Notes under the pieces: model-generated
Told to the model about the DNA's origin: nothing
Database searches by the model: none
Seen by the model: only the letters and a program-made list of their open reading frames with translations
Made by a program: the position numbers and the translations under genes
Part shown: one piece after another, positions 13,505 through 21,893 of the stretch
Layout of the letters: every line of letters starts with the position of its first letter
Numbering within the stretch: position 1 is the first letter of the stretch
Source: Akkermansia sp.
GTDB lineage: Bacteria > Verrucomicrobiota > Verrucomicrobiia > Verrucomicrobiales > Akkermansiaceae
Assembly (NCBI GenBank): GCA_022787425.1
Contig: JALFWB010000011.1
Coordinates: forward strand, 124,001-188,000
Length of the DNA: 64,000 nt
Direction of reading: 5' to 3'

Positions 13505-14536
13505 TTATTGGTCGTTCCTCAGATTCTCCTCCAACTCCAGGAGGTAACGATCAAAATCGGAGACATAGAGTCTGTCCTGCTCCACCCTGTACTTCTCGAA
13601 CTCGGTCTTTGCATGCAGCCTTGCAATGGCGGCGGAGACACGACCGGCATCCTTCAGCAGACCGTACTCGAACATTTCGATAAACGTATTGAGACGCTTC
13701 TCCCAGTCCTCCATGGTCAGTGGTATCTTTCGCTGCGCCATGCTCTCTGCAAAATCAAGGTAGGAGCTCACCAGACGGTTCAGCTGGGTCAACTCCTCGG
13801 CGCTCAGATAATTCTTTGCCACACAGGCATCGCTGAGCATGAGCTTCCCCTCCGGAGCGGCCTTCCAAGTGGTGAGCCCCATGTGCGGCTTTTTTGCATC
13901 GGCGCGCTCCACAATCAACTCGGCGGCGGTGTGCCCGTGCACGGCAAAGTGCATCTTGTTCTGCACGCTTGCATAAAAACGGCGGGTCACGGAGGCCTTG
14001 CGGTCGTAGTCCACCGCAGTGGCATAAATATCCGTTATCTTCTGATAAAAGAGGCGTTCACTGGCACGGATTTCCCGCACGCGCTCCAACTGCTCCTCAA
14101 AGTACTTATCGGAGAGATACGTACCCTGCTTGAGCCTCTCGTCGTCCATTACCCAGCCCTTGATGGTATACTCATGGGCGATGTGATTCACCCACTTACG
14201 GAACTGCACGGCTCGCTCGGAGTTTACCTTGAATCCCACGGCGATAATGGCTTGGATGCCGTAGTGGAAAGCATGGTAGTTCTTGCCGTCCGAGGCAGTT
14301 GTCCAAATTTTTCGGACAACTGACTTTTCATCCAACTCGGCATCCGCAAAAATCTTCTTGAGATGGTAGCTTATCGTTCGTTTATCAACACCGTAAAGTT
14401 CGCCCAGCATCTTCTGCGTCAGCCAGATATTCTCGTCCTCATAGCGAACCTCGAACTGCTCAGCAGCCTCACCCACGCCGGCGATATAGGTCAGATATTC
14501 TGCTGCGGAACTGCGGATGGAAATTTGATTCTTCAT
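13505..14536 (-). CDS. RhuM-family protein
   Basis: This 343-residue protein resembles the RhuM family, named from a Salmonella pathogenicity-island gene and common in accessory regions. An N-terminal segment, IWLTQKMLGELYGVDKRTISYHLKKIF, reads like a helix-turn-helix. It is followed by the conserved block around residues 75-130 (KNYHAFHYGIQAIIAVGFKVNSERA, RKWVNHIAHEYTIKGW). The biochemical role of the family is not established; the HTH suggests DNA binding. It converges on ppk with 23 bases between the stops and has its own promoter. Confidence 0.85.
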   Translation of the reverse strand: MKNQISIRSSAAEYLTYIAGVGEAAEQFEVRYEDENIWLTQKMLGELYGVDKRTISYHLKKIFADAELDEKSVVRKIWTTASDGKNYHAFHYGIQAIIAVGFKVNSERAVQFRKWVNHIAHEYTIKGWVMDDERLKQGTYLSDKYFEEQLERVREIRASERLFYQKITDIYATAVDYDRKASVTRRFYASVQNKMHFAVHGHTAAELIVERADAKKPHMGLTTWKAAPEGKLMLSDACVAKNYLSAEELTQLNRLVSSYLDFAESMAQRKIPLTMEDWEKRLNTFIEMFEYGLLKDAGRVSAAIARLHAKTEFEKYRVEQDRLYVSDFDRYLLELEENLRNDQ

Positions 14537-14551
14537 AACGTTCGTGCCAGT

Positions 14552-14581
14552 ATTATATCACATTTTCGAGAGAAAAGTCAA
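14552..14581 (-). promoter_or_regulatory. Promoter of the RhuM-family gene
   Basis: Read on the minus strand: TTGACT (14581-14576), 18 bp, consensus TATAAT (14557-14552). The start codon follows 15 bases later. Confidence 0.75.
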
Positions 14582-14635
14582 GCCGGTTGCCCCGATTACC
14601 CGGTTCCGAACTGTGAGAAGTCCGGTCGATTTCGC

Positions 14636-14664
14636 TTGCGTCGAGGGCAGGGATGGTGTACGAT
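14636..14664 (+). promoter_or_regulatory. Promoter of rnc, near-leaderless
   Basis: TTGCGT (14636-14641), 17 bp, TACGAT (14659-14664). The ATG begins 10 bases after the -10 box, leaving an expected leader of only a few nucleotides. Confidence 0.65.
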
Positions 14665-14674
14665 AGGGGCAAGC

Positions 14675-15364
14675 ATGGATATAGCATTGATTGAAGAAAG
14701 CTTGGGGTATGTATTCACGGACAAAGTGTGGCTGCAGCAGGCCTTGACGCACCCGAGCTACGACCAGCGGCGAGCAACGGGCTTGGCATACGAACGGCTG
14801 GAATATCTGGGGGATGCGGTGCTGGAGCTTGTGGTGAGCCGAGAGCTGTTCACGCTCTTTCCGCAGAGCGATGAAGGCGAGCTGACGAAACTGCGCTCCG
14901 GCATCGTGAGCCGTCAGCACTTGGCAGGACTGTGTCGAGAGCTGGGCTGGTGTGAGCATCTGGATATGAGCCCGCAGTTGGAAAAGGCCGGCGGGCGCAC
15001 CACGATGTCCATCATGGCCAATACCTTCGAAAGCGTGATCGGTGCCGTGATGATGGACTCCAACTACAACGCTGCGCGCAAGGTGGCCCTGCGCCTTATG
15101 CAGACGAGCATTAATAACGCGCGGCAATACATGGATGTAAACTATAAGGGGGCCCTGCTGGAGATTTTGCAAAGCATCGACAACACCCCGCCCGTCTATA
15201 CGGTGGAACCTGCGGACCCCAAGCACCCGGAGGGTCCCTTCTGCGGGCACGCCCTGTGGCACGGGCGAGAGCTGGGCAGCGCCGTGGCCCCCAGCAAGCA
15301 CAAGGCGGAGATGGCAGCGGCCGCAGCCGCCCTGCAGGCGAAAATCTGGCTGAAGAAGGCATGA
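14675..15364 (+). CDS. rnc: Ribonuclease III
   Basis: RNase III cleaves double-stranded RNA in rRNA and mRNA processing. The 229-residue protein has the catalytic domain signature ERLEYLGDAVLELVVS at about residues 39-54, the second acidic motif (NTFESVIGAVMMD), and a C-terminal double-stranded RNA-binding domain (YKGALLEILQS to the Ala-rich helix KHKAEMAAAAAALQAK). The open frame extends upstream into the RhuM gene region, but ATG 14675 fits both the family N-terminus and the promoter. The leader is too short for a Shine-Dalgarno sequence. Confidence 0.96.
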   Translation: MDIALIEESLGYVFTDKVWLQQALTHPSYDQRRATGLAYERLEYLGDAVLELVVSRELFTLFPQSDEGELTKLRSGIVSRQHLAGLCRELGWCEHLDMSPQLEKAGGRTTMSIMANTFESVIGAVMMDSNYNAARKVALRLMQTSINNARQYMDVNYKGALLEILQSIDNTPPVYTVEPADPKHPEGPFCGHALWHGRELGSAVAPSKHKAEMAAAAAALQAKIWLKKA

Positions 15365-15398
15365 AACAGCCCTTTTTTCGCCGCTAGCGCAAAAAAAG

Positions 15399-15427
15399 CT
15401 CGCATTGCGCGCGGAAAAGGGTATAAT
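15399..15427 (+). promoter_or_regulatory. Promoter of ptsH-ptsI
   Basis: A consensus TATAAT (15422-15427) lies 17 bp after CTCGCA (15399-15404), a weak -35 box. The leader would be about 30 nt. Confidence 0.6.
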
Positions 15428-15464
15428 ACTCGTCAAAACAGACTTCAAACAGATTGAGCGAATT

Positions 15465-15731
15465 ATGATAACAAAACAGATCACCGTTTTGAACAAATTG
15501 GGAATCCACGCCCGCCCGGCGGCCAAGTTCGTCCGTGAGGCGGCACGCTTCGAGGCCGATGTGACCGTGGAGCGGGACGGTGAGGCCGTGGACGGCAAGA
15601 GCATCATGTGCCTGATGATGCTGGCTGTGGGCTGCGGCTCGACCATCACCGTGACGACGGACGGCCCGGATGAGGCCGAGGCCATGGAGGCGCTGGAGGC
15701 CTTGGTGGACTCCAAGTTCGGCGAGGCCTGA
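15465..15731 (+). CDS. ptsH: Phosphocarrier protein HPr
   Basis: HPr takes phosphate from Enzyme I and passes it to EIIA proteins. The 88-residue protein starts at ATG 15465 (MITKQITVLNKLGIHARPAA). It carries the active-site histidine in LGIHARPA and a Ser-46-like site in DGKSIMCLMML, so regulation by an HPr kinase is possible. ptsI starts 39 bases downstream. The upstream frame extension to 15405 would cover the promoter and was not used. Confidence 0.95.
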   Translation: MITKQITVLNKLGIHARPAAKFVREAARFEADVTVERDGEAVDGKSIMCLMMLAVGCGSTITVTTDGPDEAEAMEALEALVDSKFGEA

Positions 15732-15770
15732 TGCCCGGGTGCTTCTGCCCCCCACCCCGCCGCGACAGGT

Positions 15771-17525
15771 ATGACAGAGGAGCATTTCGAGCACATCCTG
15801 CAGGGCATGCCCGTGTCCCCGGGCATTGCCATGGGCACCATGCTGGTGGAGACCGCCAAGAACGCGGCCCCGCCGGTGCGTCGTGTGGCGCAGGAAGCCA
15901 TGCCTGCGGAGTGGCAGCGTCTGGAGGCAGCGCTGGACAAGACAGAGAAGGAGCTGGAGCGGCTAAAGGAGCGTGTGCAGGAGCTCTCCGGCGAGACGGA
16001 GGCGGCTATCTTCGACGCCCACCTGCTCTTCGTGCGCGACCGCCTCATCATGAAGCGGCTGCAGGCGGAGCTGCCCAAGCGCGGCCAGAACATCGAGGCG
16101 GTGTACTACTCCGTGGTGATGAATTTCATCGGCACCATGCGGAAGGTAGACGACCCCTATCTGCGCTCCCGTATCGCGGACATGGAGGACGTGATGCGCC
16201 GTGTGCTGCGCAACATGGAGCCCGTCACCCGCACCGAGGAAGAGGAGGACACAGGGGAACGCCGCGTACTGGTGGCTTATGACTTGGCACCGAGTGACAC
16301 GGCAGACCTGGACAGCCGGAATATCATCGGGTTCGTAACGGAGGTGGGCTCTGCGGTGTCGCACACGGCGATTCTCTCCCGCTCGCTCGGGCTGCCGGCC
16401 GTAGTGGCCGTTCCGAACCTCATGCTGGAATCCCGCATGGGGCAAAGTGCCATTGTGGATGGCTTCAATGGGTTGGTGATCATCAACCCGACCGCCGAGA
16501 CGGAGGAGCGCTACCGCCGGATGCGCACGGAGAAGCAGCAGGCTTATGAGAGCCTGGAGGAGCTGCGCGACCTGCCGGCCGAGACTCTGGACGGACATCG
16601 AATCCGCTTGGCGGCGAACGTGGAGTTTACCCACGAGTCCGATGCCATACGCCGCAGTGGTGCGGAGGGCGTGGGCCTGTACCGCACGGAGTTTTTCCTG
16701 CTGGGCGAGAACCGGGAAATCCCCGGCGAGGAGGAGCAGTACGCCCACTACCGCAAGCTGGTGGAGAACTGCGCCCCGCATGAGGTCATCTTCCGCACGC
16801 TGGATGCGGGGGGCGATAAGCTGCCCTGCGAACCTGTGGGGGAGAAGGAGGCCAACCCCTTCCTCGGCTGGCGCGGCATCCGCGTCTCGCTCAGCCGTCC
16901 GCAGATGTTCAAGGAGCAGCTGCGCGCCATTCTCCGAGCCTCGGCCCACGGCAAGGTGGGGGTGATGTTCCCCATGGTGTCCGGTCTGACGGAGGTGTTG
17001 GATGCGCGCAGCCTGCTGGAGGAATGCCGCAACGAGCTGCGTGCAGAGGGGCTGCCTTTCGATGAAAAGATGCGCGTGGGCATCATGATCGAGGTGCCGG
17101 GGGCGGCGGTGATGGCGGACATTTTGGCCAAGTATGTGGACTTCTTCTCCATCGGCACCAATGACCTGACGCAGTACACCATCGCGGTGGACCGCGTGAA
17201 CTACCGCGTGGCTTCCATGTTCCGCACCACGCATCCGGGGGTCATCCGGCTCATGCACGGCACGATGTCCGCGGGGATTCCCACGGCCATTTGCGGCGAG
17301 ATGGGGGCGGACTTGACGTTGACGCCGCTGCTGGTGGGTCTGGGCGCAAGCGAGCTTTCCGTGGGCACGCACCTGCTGCCTGCCGTGCGTTTTGCTGTCC
17401 GTCACCTGAACTACGAGGAATGCCGTCGCATGGCGGAGAAGGCTCTGGCAGCGGAGGACAGCCGGACCATCCGCAAGCTCTCCAAGGAGCTGGCACTGCG
17501 TTCTTACCCGACCTTGTTTGAATGA
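15771..17525 (+). CDS. ptsI: PTS Enzyme I
   Basis: Enzyme I phosphorylates HPr from phosphoenolpyruvate in the cytoplasm. The 584-residue protein has normal length. The phosphohistidine motif is VGSAVSHTAILSRSLGLPAVV. The C-terminal PEP-binding barrel shows the LYRTEFFLLG region, IMIEVPGAAVMADILA, SIGTNDLTQYT and the ICGEMGAD cysteine. It is in one unit with ptsH and overlaps the next gene by 4 bases. No EIIB or EIIC gene is near; the only EIIA seen is at 57097. Confidence 0.97.
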   Translation: MTEEHFEHILQGMPVSPGIAMGTMLVETAKNAAPPVRRVAQEAMPAEWQRLEAALDKTEKELERLKERVQELSGETEAAIFDAHLLFVRDRLIMKRLQAELPKRGQNIEAVYYSVVMNFIGTMRKVDDPYLRSRIADMEDVMRRVLRNMEPVTRTEEEEDTGERRVLVAYDLAPSDTADLDSRNIIGFVTEVGSAVSHTAILSRSLGLPAVVAVPNLMLESRMGQSAIVDGFNGLVIINPTAETEERYRRMRTEKQQAYESLEELRDLPAETLDGHRIRLAANVEFTHESDAIRRSGAEGVGLYRTEFFLLGENREIPGEEEQYAHYRKLVENCAPHEVIFRTLDAGGDKLPCEPVGEKEANPFLGWRGIRVSLSRPQMFKEQLRAILRASAHGKVGVMFPMVSGLTEVLDARSLLEECRNELRAEGLPFDEKMRVGIMIEVPGAAVMADILAKYVDFFSIGTNDLTQYTIAVDRVNYRVASMFRTTHPGVIRLMHGTMSAGIPTAICGEMGADLTLTPLLVGLGASELSVGTHLLPAVRFAVRHLNYEECRRMAEKALAAEDSRTIRKLSKELALRSYPTLFE

Positions 17526-18049
17526 ACCTGACGACGCGACGCCTCACGGAGCCGCAGGATCCTCTCTTTGCGGAGCTGTGGCAGTTATACGAGTCGAGCT
17601 TCCCATGGGAGGAGCGGCACGATGCGGATTGGCAGCGGCGTGCCATGAGCGATGAGACTTTCCGCTGCATGCGGGTGGAGCAGGACGGGCAGGCTGTGGC
17701 CCTGCTCTTTTACTGGGTGCGACCGGGTTATGTCTACCTTGAGCACTTGGCCGTGCATCCCTCGCGGAGGGGGCAGGGTTTGGGCACGGCGGTGCTGGAG
17801 CTTCTGCCTCCCCTGCCCATTGTGCTGGAGATTGAGCCGGTATGCGATGACGCCACAGCGCGCCGCCTGCGCTTCTATGAGCATGCGGGCTACCGTCTGC
17901 TGCCCTGCGCACACACTCAGCCACCCTACCACCCCGGGCTGCCGCCTCTGCCGCTTTCACTGCTGGTGCGCGGGGATTTCTCGGAGGAGATGCTGGCGGA
18001 CTTCCGGACCTGGCAGCCCTCCATCGGCGCGGGAGCGGACACATTTTAG
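17522..18049 (+). CDS. GNAT-family N-acetyltransferase
   Basis: This 175-residue protein has the GNAT core. Strand beta4 and the acetyl-CoA loop read YLEHLAVHPSRRGQGLGTAVLELL at about residues 76-99, the pattern R/Q-x-x-G-x-G/A. A C-terminal ARRLRFYEHAGYRLL motif follows, typical of the family. The substrate cannot be told. Its ATG overlaps the ptsI stop (ATGA), so it is probably cotranslated with ptsI. Confidence 0.85.
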   Translation: MNLTTRRLTEPQDPLFAELWQLYESSFPWEERHDADWQRRAMSDETFRCMRVEQDGQAVALLFYWVRPGYVYLEHLAVHPSRRGQGLGTAVLELLPPLPIVLEIEPVCDDATARRLRFYEHAGYRLLPCAHTQPPYHPGLPPLPLSLLVRGDFSEEMLADFRTWQPSIGAGADTF

Positions 18050-18051
18050 CC

Positions 18052-18080
18052 TTGCAAATAACGCGCGGCGGGTGTACCCT
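18052..18080 (+). promoter_or_regulatory. Promoter of the cstA-like gene, near-leaderless
   Basis: TTGCAA (18052-18057), 17 bp, TACCCT (18075-18080). The ATG at 18091 follows 10 bases after the -10 box. Confidence 0.55.
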
Positions 18081-18090
18081 CTCCCCCGCT

Positions 18091-19557
18091 ATGTCGGGCT
18101 TATCTGTTTTTTTCCTCTGTCTCCTGCTCTTGGGTGCCGGTTATGTGGTCTACGGTCGCCTAGCGGAGAAGCTGTTCGGAGTTGATTATGAGAAGGTGAT
18201 GCCCTGTGTATCCCGGGCCGATGGGGTTGATTATGCGCCCTTGCCGTGGTGGAAGATTTTTCTGATTCAACTGCTGAATATCGCGGGACTGGGCCCGGTG
18301 TTCGGGGCACTGGCGGGGTGCCTGTTCGGGCCTGCCTGTCTGCTGTGGATTGTGCTGGGCTGCATTTTTGCCGGGGCCCTGCATGACTTCTACGCCGCGC
18401 TCATCTCTGCCCGGCATGATGGGGAGAACCTGCCGGAGACCATCGGTCGTTATCTGGGCAAACCGGCGTTATACGCGCTGCGCTGCGTGTGTGTGCTGCT
18501 TCTGGTTCTGGTGGGCGTTGTGTTCACCAAGGGCCCGGCAGGCATGCTGCACAGTCTCTGCCCGGGAATTTCCGTTACCTGGTGGTGTGTGATTATCTTG
18601 GGCTACTATTTTGCCGCCACAATTCTACCCATCAATACCATCATCGGGCGGGTGTATCCCCTCTTCGGGGCGCTCTTTGTGGTCATGGCTCTCGGGCTGC
18701 TTATCGGCCTTCCCCTCAGTGACCTCCCGGTCCTGCCGAACTTGGATGTGATGACCAACGTGCACCCTAAGGGAATTGGCATCTGGCCCATGATTTTCGT
18801 GACGATTGCCTGCGGGGCTATCTCGGGATTTCACGCCACCCAGAGCCCGCTGATGGTACGCTGCACAAGGCGTCCGCAGGAGATGCGCCGCATTTTCTAC
18901 GGTGCGATGATCTGTGAGGGGGCGGTGGCTCTCATTTGGGCCTGCGTGGGGCTCACGCTGCGCGACACGCTGACGGCCTACGCCATGGGGCCGGACGGCC
19001 CCGTGTTCGGCGCGGGGGGCGGGGCGCTCTCATTCATGCAGCTTACCTTGGCCTCCCCTGCCACGGCGGTTACCTCGGCATGCGATACGCTCATGGGGGG
19101 CTTCGGCACTGTGCTGGCGGTGCTGGGGGTGACCATCCTGCCTATCACATCCGGTGATACGGCTATGCGCAGTTGCCGCCTGATGCTGGCGGACACGCTG
19201 CGACTGCGTCAGAATACGCCCCTGCCGCGTCTGGCAATCGCCCTGCCCCTCTTTGCGGCGGTCATCATCATTTCTCAAATCGATTTCAGCCTGCTGTGGC
19301 GTTACTTCGGCTGGAGTAACCAGGCACTTTCGTGCATCACGCTTTGGATGATTACCGTCTTCCTGCGCCGCAACGGTCGCTGCTTCTGGCCGGCGCTGAT
19401 ACCCGCGCTCTTCATGACGGTGGTTTGCACGGCCTACCTGCTCACCACCAAGGACTGCGGCATCGAGCTACCCTCCGCCGTCGGTACCTGGGCCGGTATC
19501 ATCCTGGCTTCCTGCGCCGCCGCCCTGCTCTTGCTCCGTCGGCAGAAGCAGGATTGA
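18091..19557 (+). CDS. Carbon starvation protein CstA-family transporter
   Basis: The 488-residue protein is a polytopic membrane protein with well over ten hydrophobic segments. Its N-terminal part (GYVVYGRLAEKLFGVD) and the LNIAGLGPVFGALAG and GAISGFHATQSPLM segments match the CstA/BtsT family of peptide and pyruvate permeases. It is shorter than the 700-residue E. coli proteins, like other compact family members. The start ATG 18091 is chosen because the promoter overlaps the earlier open frame. It converges on birA with three bases between the stops. The substrate is inferred only from family. Confidence 0.88.
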   Translation: MSGLSVFFLCLLLLGAGYVVYGRLAEKLFGVDYEKVMPCVSRADGVDYAPLPWWKIFLIQLLNIAGLGPVFGALAGCLFGPACLLWIVLGCIFAGALHDFYAALISARHDGENLPETIGRYLGKPALYALRCVCVLLLVLVGVVFTKGPAGMLHSLCPGISVTWWCVIILGYYFAATILPINTIIGRVYPLFGALFVVMALGLLIGLPLSDLPVLPNLDVMTNVHPKGIGIWPMIFVTIACGAISGFHATQSPLMVRCTRRPQEMRRIFYGAMICEGAVALIWACVGLTLRDTLTAYAMGPDGPVFGAGGGALSFMQLTLASPATAVTSACDTLMGGFGTVLAVLGVTILPITSGDTAMRSCRLMLADTLRLRQNTPLPRLAIALPLFAAVIIISQIDFSLLWRYFGWSNQALSCITLWMITVFLRRNGRCFWPALIPALFMTVVCTAYLLTTKDCGIELPSAVGTWAGIILASCAAALLLLRRQKQD

Positions 19558-19560
19558 GCC

Positions 19561-20289
19561 TCACGCCTGCGGCTCGGTGAGGCGGTTGACGGTGATGCCG
19601 GGGATAGAGAGGATGCTGCCGTCCGACTGCCGCAGGAGGGGGGAGCCGTCTTCGGCGATGCCGGCAAACAGGCCCCGGTAGCGGGTGGTGTCGGTTTCGA
19701 CCTCGGACAACACGCTGCGATCCCAAGCGGCATCCAGCAGCGGGGTAACGGCGGCGAGGTCGCCCTCACAGAAGGCGGTGAAGACCTCGGCGAGGTGCTC
19801 CGCGAGTTCAGCGCGGAAGTCATGCACGCTCGGGCAATGCGGCACGAGGTCAGCCAAGCGCACGGCGACATCCTGAGTGCGTCCGGCAAGTCCGGCGACG
19901 TCGTTGGCAATGTTGACACCGATGCCGATCGAGGCCATGCGGAGCGCGGGCCGTTCCACCAAGATACCTGCTAACTTTCCGCGTCCGACCATCACGTCGT
20001 TCGGCCAGCGCAGGCGCAGCCCGGGGATACCATAGGGGGACAGGGCCTGCATCATCGCCGCACCTGCGACCAAGGGAAGCAGACCCCAGTTGCGCTCGCT
20101 CTCAACGTCCAAGGGCACGTTGTAGCAAATCCACAATCCGCCCGGCTCCCCGAACCAGGTGCGGTTGAAGCGGCCCCTCCCCCGATGCTGTGTGATGGCG
20201 TTCACCGCCGACCAAGCGGGCAGCCGGCGGGCCTCGAGGAAGGTGGAGTCGCACTCCGGCAGCTCATGGAATGTCCATTGTACTTTCAT
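19561..20289 (-). CDS. birA: Biotin--[acetyl-CoA-carboxylase] ligase
   Basis: BirA activates biotin with ATP and attaches it to the biotin carboxyl carrier protein. The 242-residue protein shows the biotinyl-AMP loop GRGRFNRTW, the substrate motif LRWPNDVMVGRGKLAGILVE and IGIGVNIAND. It starts directly with the catalytic domain (MKVQWTFHELPECDST), so it lacks the N-terminal HTH repressor domain of E. coli BirA and should be a plain ligase. The start at 20289 is preferred over 20343 because the promoter lies between them. Confidence 0.93.
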   Translation of the reverse strand: MKVQWTFHELPECDSTFLEARRLPAWSAVNAITQHRGRGRFNRTWFGEPGGLWICYNVPLDVESERNWGLLPLVAGAAMMQALSPYGIPGLRLRWPNDVMVGRGKLAGILVERPALRMASIGIGVNIANDVAGLAGRTQDVAVRLADLVPHCPSVHDFRAELAEHLAEVFTAFCEGDLAAVTPLLDAAWDRSVLSEVETDTTRYRGLFAGIAEDGSPLLRQSDGSILSIPGITVNRLTEPQA

Positions 20290-20296
20290 GAGCATC

Positions 20297-20365
20297 ATCA
20301 TACACCATCCGACGCGCTGTGTCCAACGTATTTTGCTTGCCAAACGTCGCCGATTATGCTACAAA
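20297..20365. promoter_or_regulatory. Divergent promoters of birA and the MBL-fold gene
   Basis: Minus strand: TTGGAC (20326-20321), 18 bp, TATGAT (20302-20297), 7 bases before the birA ATG. Plus strand: TTGCCA (20337-20342), 17 bp, TACAAA (20360-20365), 6 bases before the MBL-fold ATG. Both transcripts would be leaderless, and the -35 boxes lie 10 bp apart. Confidence 0.6.
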
Positions 20366-20371
20366 TGACTC

Positions 20372-21493
20372 ATGCAATCCACCGAGCAACCGCGCACGCT
20401 GTGCCGCCGCTTGGCCATTGGCCTGCTGAAGGTCGTCGCTGCGCTCATCAGCTTGGCGGCGGTCTGCCTGCTCGTGGATGCAGCCCTGCCGAGACTCATA
20501 TGCCGCCCGGGTTCGTGGAGCGGTCCCGTCTCCGACTACTTTGACGGAGAGCGTTTCCACAATGGGCGCCCCGCTGCCAAACTGCATGCAAGCTGGAAAA
20601 AATGGCTGGCCGACCGCCCCACACGGGGCGAGTATCCGCGCACGGATCGCAACGAGCACACCCCTCAGCTAGCCCCGCGCGTGGAGGGTGCGGAGTGGGA
20701 GGCCACGCTCGTCAATCACTCGACTTTTCTCCTCCGCACCGCTGGGCAGAATATCCTGACGGATCCCGTCTGGAGCGACTACACCTCCCCCGTCCAATTC
20801 GCGGGGCCGAAACGTTGTCGTCCCGTTGGAATTGAGTGGGATGCCCTACCCCGCATTGATGTGTGCTTCCTGTCGCACGACCACTACGACCATTTCGATG
20901 CCGACACCCTGCGCCGTCTCACGAAGCGAGATAACCCGCTCTACATCGTCCCGCTCGGCCTGAAGAGCCTGCTGCGCTACCACTGCGGCCCGGTCCGCTG
21001 CATCGAGCTGGATTGGTGGCAGTCGCATACCTATAACGGTATCACCTACACCCTCACCCCGGCCCACCACTGGAGCAACCGCTACAAGGGTTCCGCCGCC
21101 GCCCGACGCTCCCTCTGGGGCGGACTCTACCTCACCTCCCCCGGCGGGCCTTCCCTCTACTTTGTCGGTGACTCCGCCGCCTCACCCTTCTTCGCGGACA
21201 TCCGCCGACGCCTCGGCCCCCCGGACCTCGCTCTCATCCCCATCGGCGCCTACCGCCCGGACTGGATTAAGAATAACCACATGGGCCCCTACGAAGCCGT
21301 CGACTGCTTCCGCACCCTCTCACCCCGCCTCGCCCTCGCCTGCCACTTCGGCACCTGGCAACTCGCCAACGAAGGCTACCAAGAAACCCTCGACGACCTC
21401 GCCTCCGCCCTCCGCCTCTCCCACATTCCACCCCACCTCTTCCTCCCCGCCCTCAACGGCCAAACCTTCCGAGGGAAGGCAAACGGGCAATAA
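20372..21493 (+). CDS. MBL-fold metallo-hydrolase, NAPE-PLD/UlaG-like
   Basis: This 373-residue protein has an N-terminal hydrophobic segment (about 15-33), so it is probably membrane-anchored or exported. The metallo-beta-lactamase fold follows. The zinc motif SHDHYDHFD is at about residue 170, followed by TPAHHWSNR, YFVGDSA and a final HFGTW. The spacing and the WEATLVNHSTFLLRTAGQNILTD start of the domain resemble bacterial NAPE-PLD-like and UlaG-like hydrolases. The true substrate is unknown. It shares a divergent promoter region with birA. Confidence 0.85.
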   Translation: MQSTEQPRTLCRRLAIGLLKVVAALISLAAVCLLVDAALPRLICRPGSWSGPVSDYFDGERFHNGRPAAKLHASWKKWLADRPTRGEYPRTDRNEHTPQLAPRVEGAEWEATLVNHSTFLLRTAGQNILTDPVWSDYTSPVQFAGPKRCRPVGIEWDALPRIDVCFLSHDHYDHFDADTLRRLTKRDNPLYIVPLGLKSLLRYHCGPVRCIELDWWQSHTYNGITYTLTPAHHWSNRYKGSAAARRSLWGGLYLTSPGGPSLYFVGDSAASPFFADIRRRLGPPDLALIPIGAYRPDWIKNNHMGPYEAVDCFRTLSPRLALACHFGTWQLANEGYQETLDDLASALRLSHIPPHLFLPALNGQTFRGKANGQ

Positions 21494-21495
21494 AT

Positions 21496-21528
21496 ATCCC
21501 CCACGCCCAAGAAGGCAGGGGGATTTCT
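21496..21528. terminator. Bidirectional terminator
   Basis: A 7-bp stem, ATCCCCC (21496-21502) with GGGGGAT (21518-21524), has T-rich sequence on the plus side and A-rich on the other. It sits between convergent genes. Confidence 0.6.
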
Positions 21529-21547
21529 TACAGCCCCGGTAGGCGGA

Positions 21548-21886
21548 TCAGGAGTGTGCGAGCATGGAGGCGGCCATGAGGTTGCCGCGGGCGGCGGCGA
21601 GGCGGAGGGCGGCGAGGGCCTTGTCGGTGTCTTTGTCGATGATGGTGCCTTGGATGAGGCACATGGCGAGGACGAAGAGCGCGACGTGGTCGCCCGCTTG
21701 GGCGGCAGACTCGAGGGAAGCCAGGTCTTGGCGCGATTTGGTTTGGGCGAAGTAGATGCGGGCCAGCTGATTCTGCGCATCCGGATGCCCGGCGAAGGCG
21801 GCACGGCGCAGGTGATCTGCGCCGGCCGCGGCCTGACCTGAACGGAAGCACTCGGCACCGAGACGGAACTCCTCGTCAGCGTCCAT
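21548..21886 (-). CDS. Sel1/TPR-repeat protein
   Basis: This 112-residue protein consists of helical repeats with the Sel1 pattern: GAECFRSGQAAAGADHLRRAAFAGHPDAQNQLARIYF, then ALFVLAMCLIQG..DKALAALRLAAARGNLMAASMLA. Such repeats mediate protein contacts. No signal peptide is seen. The start ATG 21886 lies 7 bases after the hexosaminidase stop, so it is probably its operon partner. The open frame continues upstream to 21967, but that part would overlap the end of the hexosaminidase gene. Confidence 0.7.
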   Translation of the reverse strand: MDADEEFRLGAECFRSGQAAAGADHLRRAAFAGHPDAQNQLARIYFAQTKSRQDLASLESAAQAGDHVALFVLAMCLIQGTIIDKDTDKALAALRLAAARGNLMAASMLAHS

Positions 21887-21893
21887 AGTCGGG

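Noticed and set aside
15963..17405. Minus-strand open frame across ptsI
   Set aside because: Antisense shadow; His/Arg/Gln-rich, no start signals.
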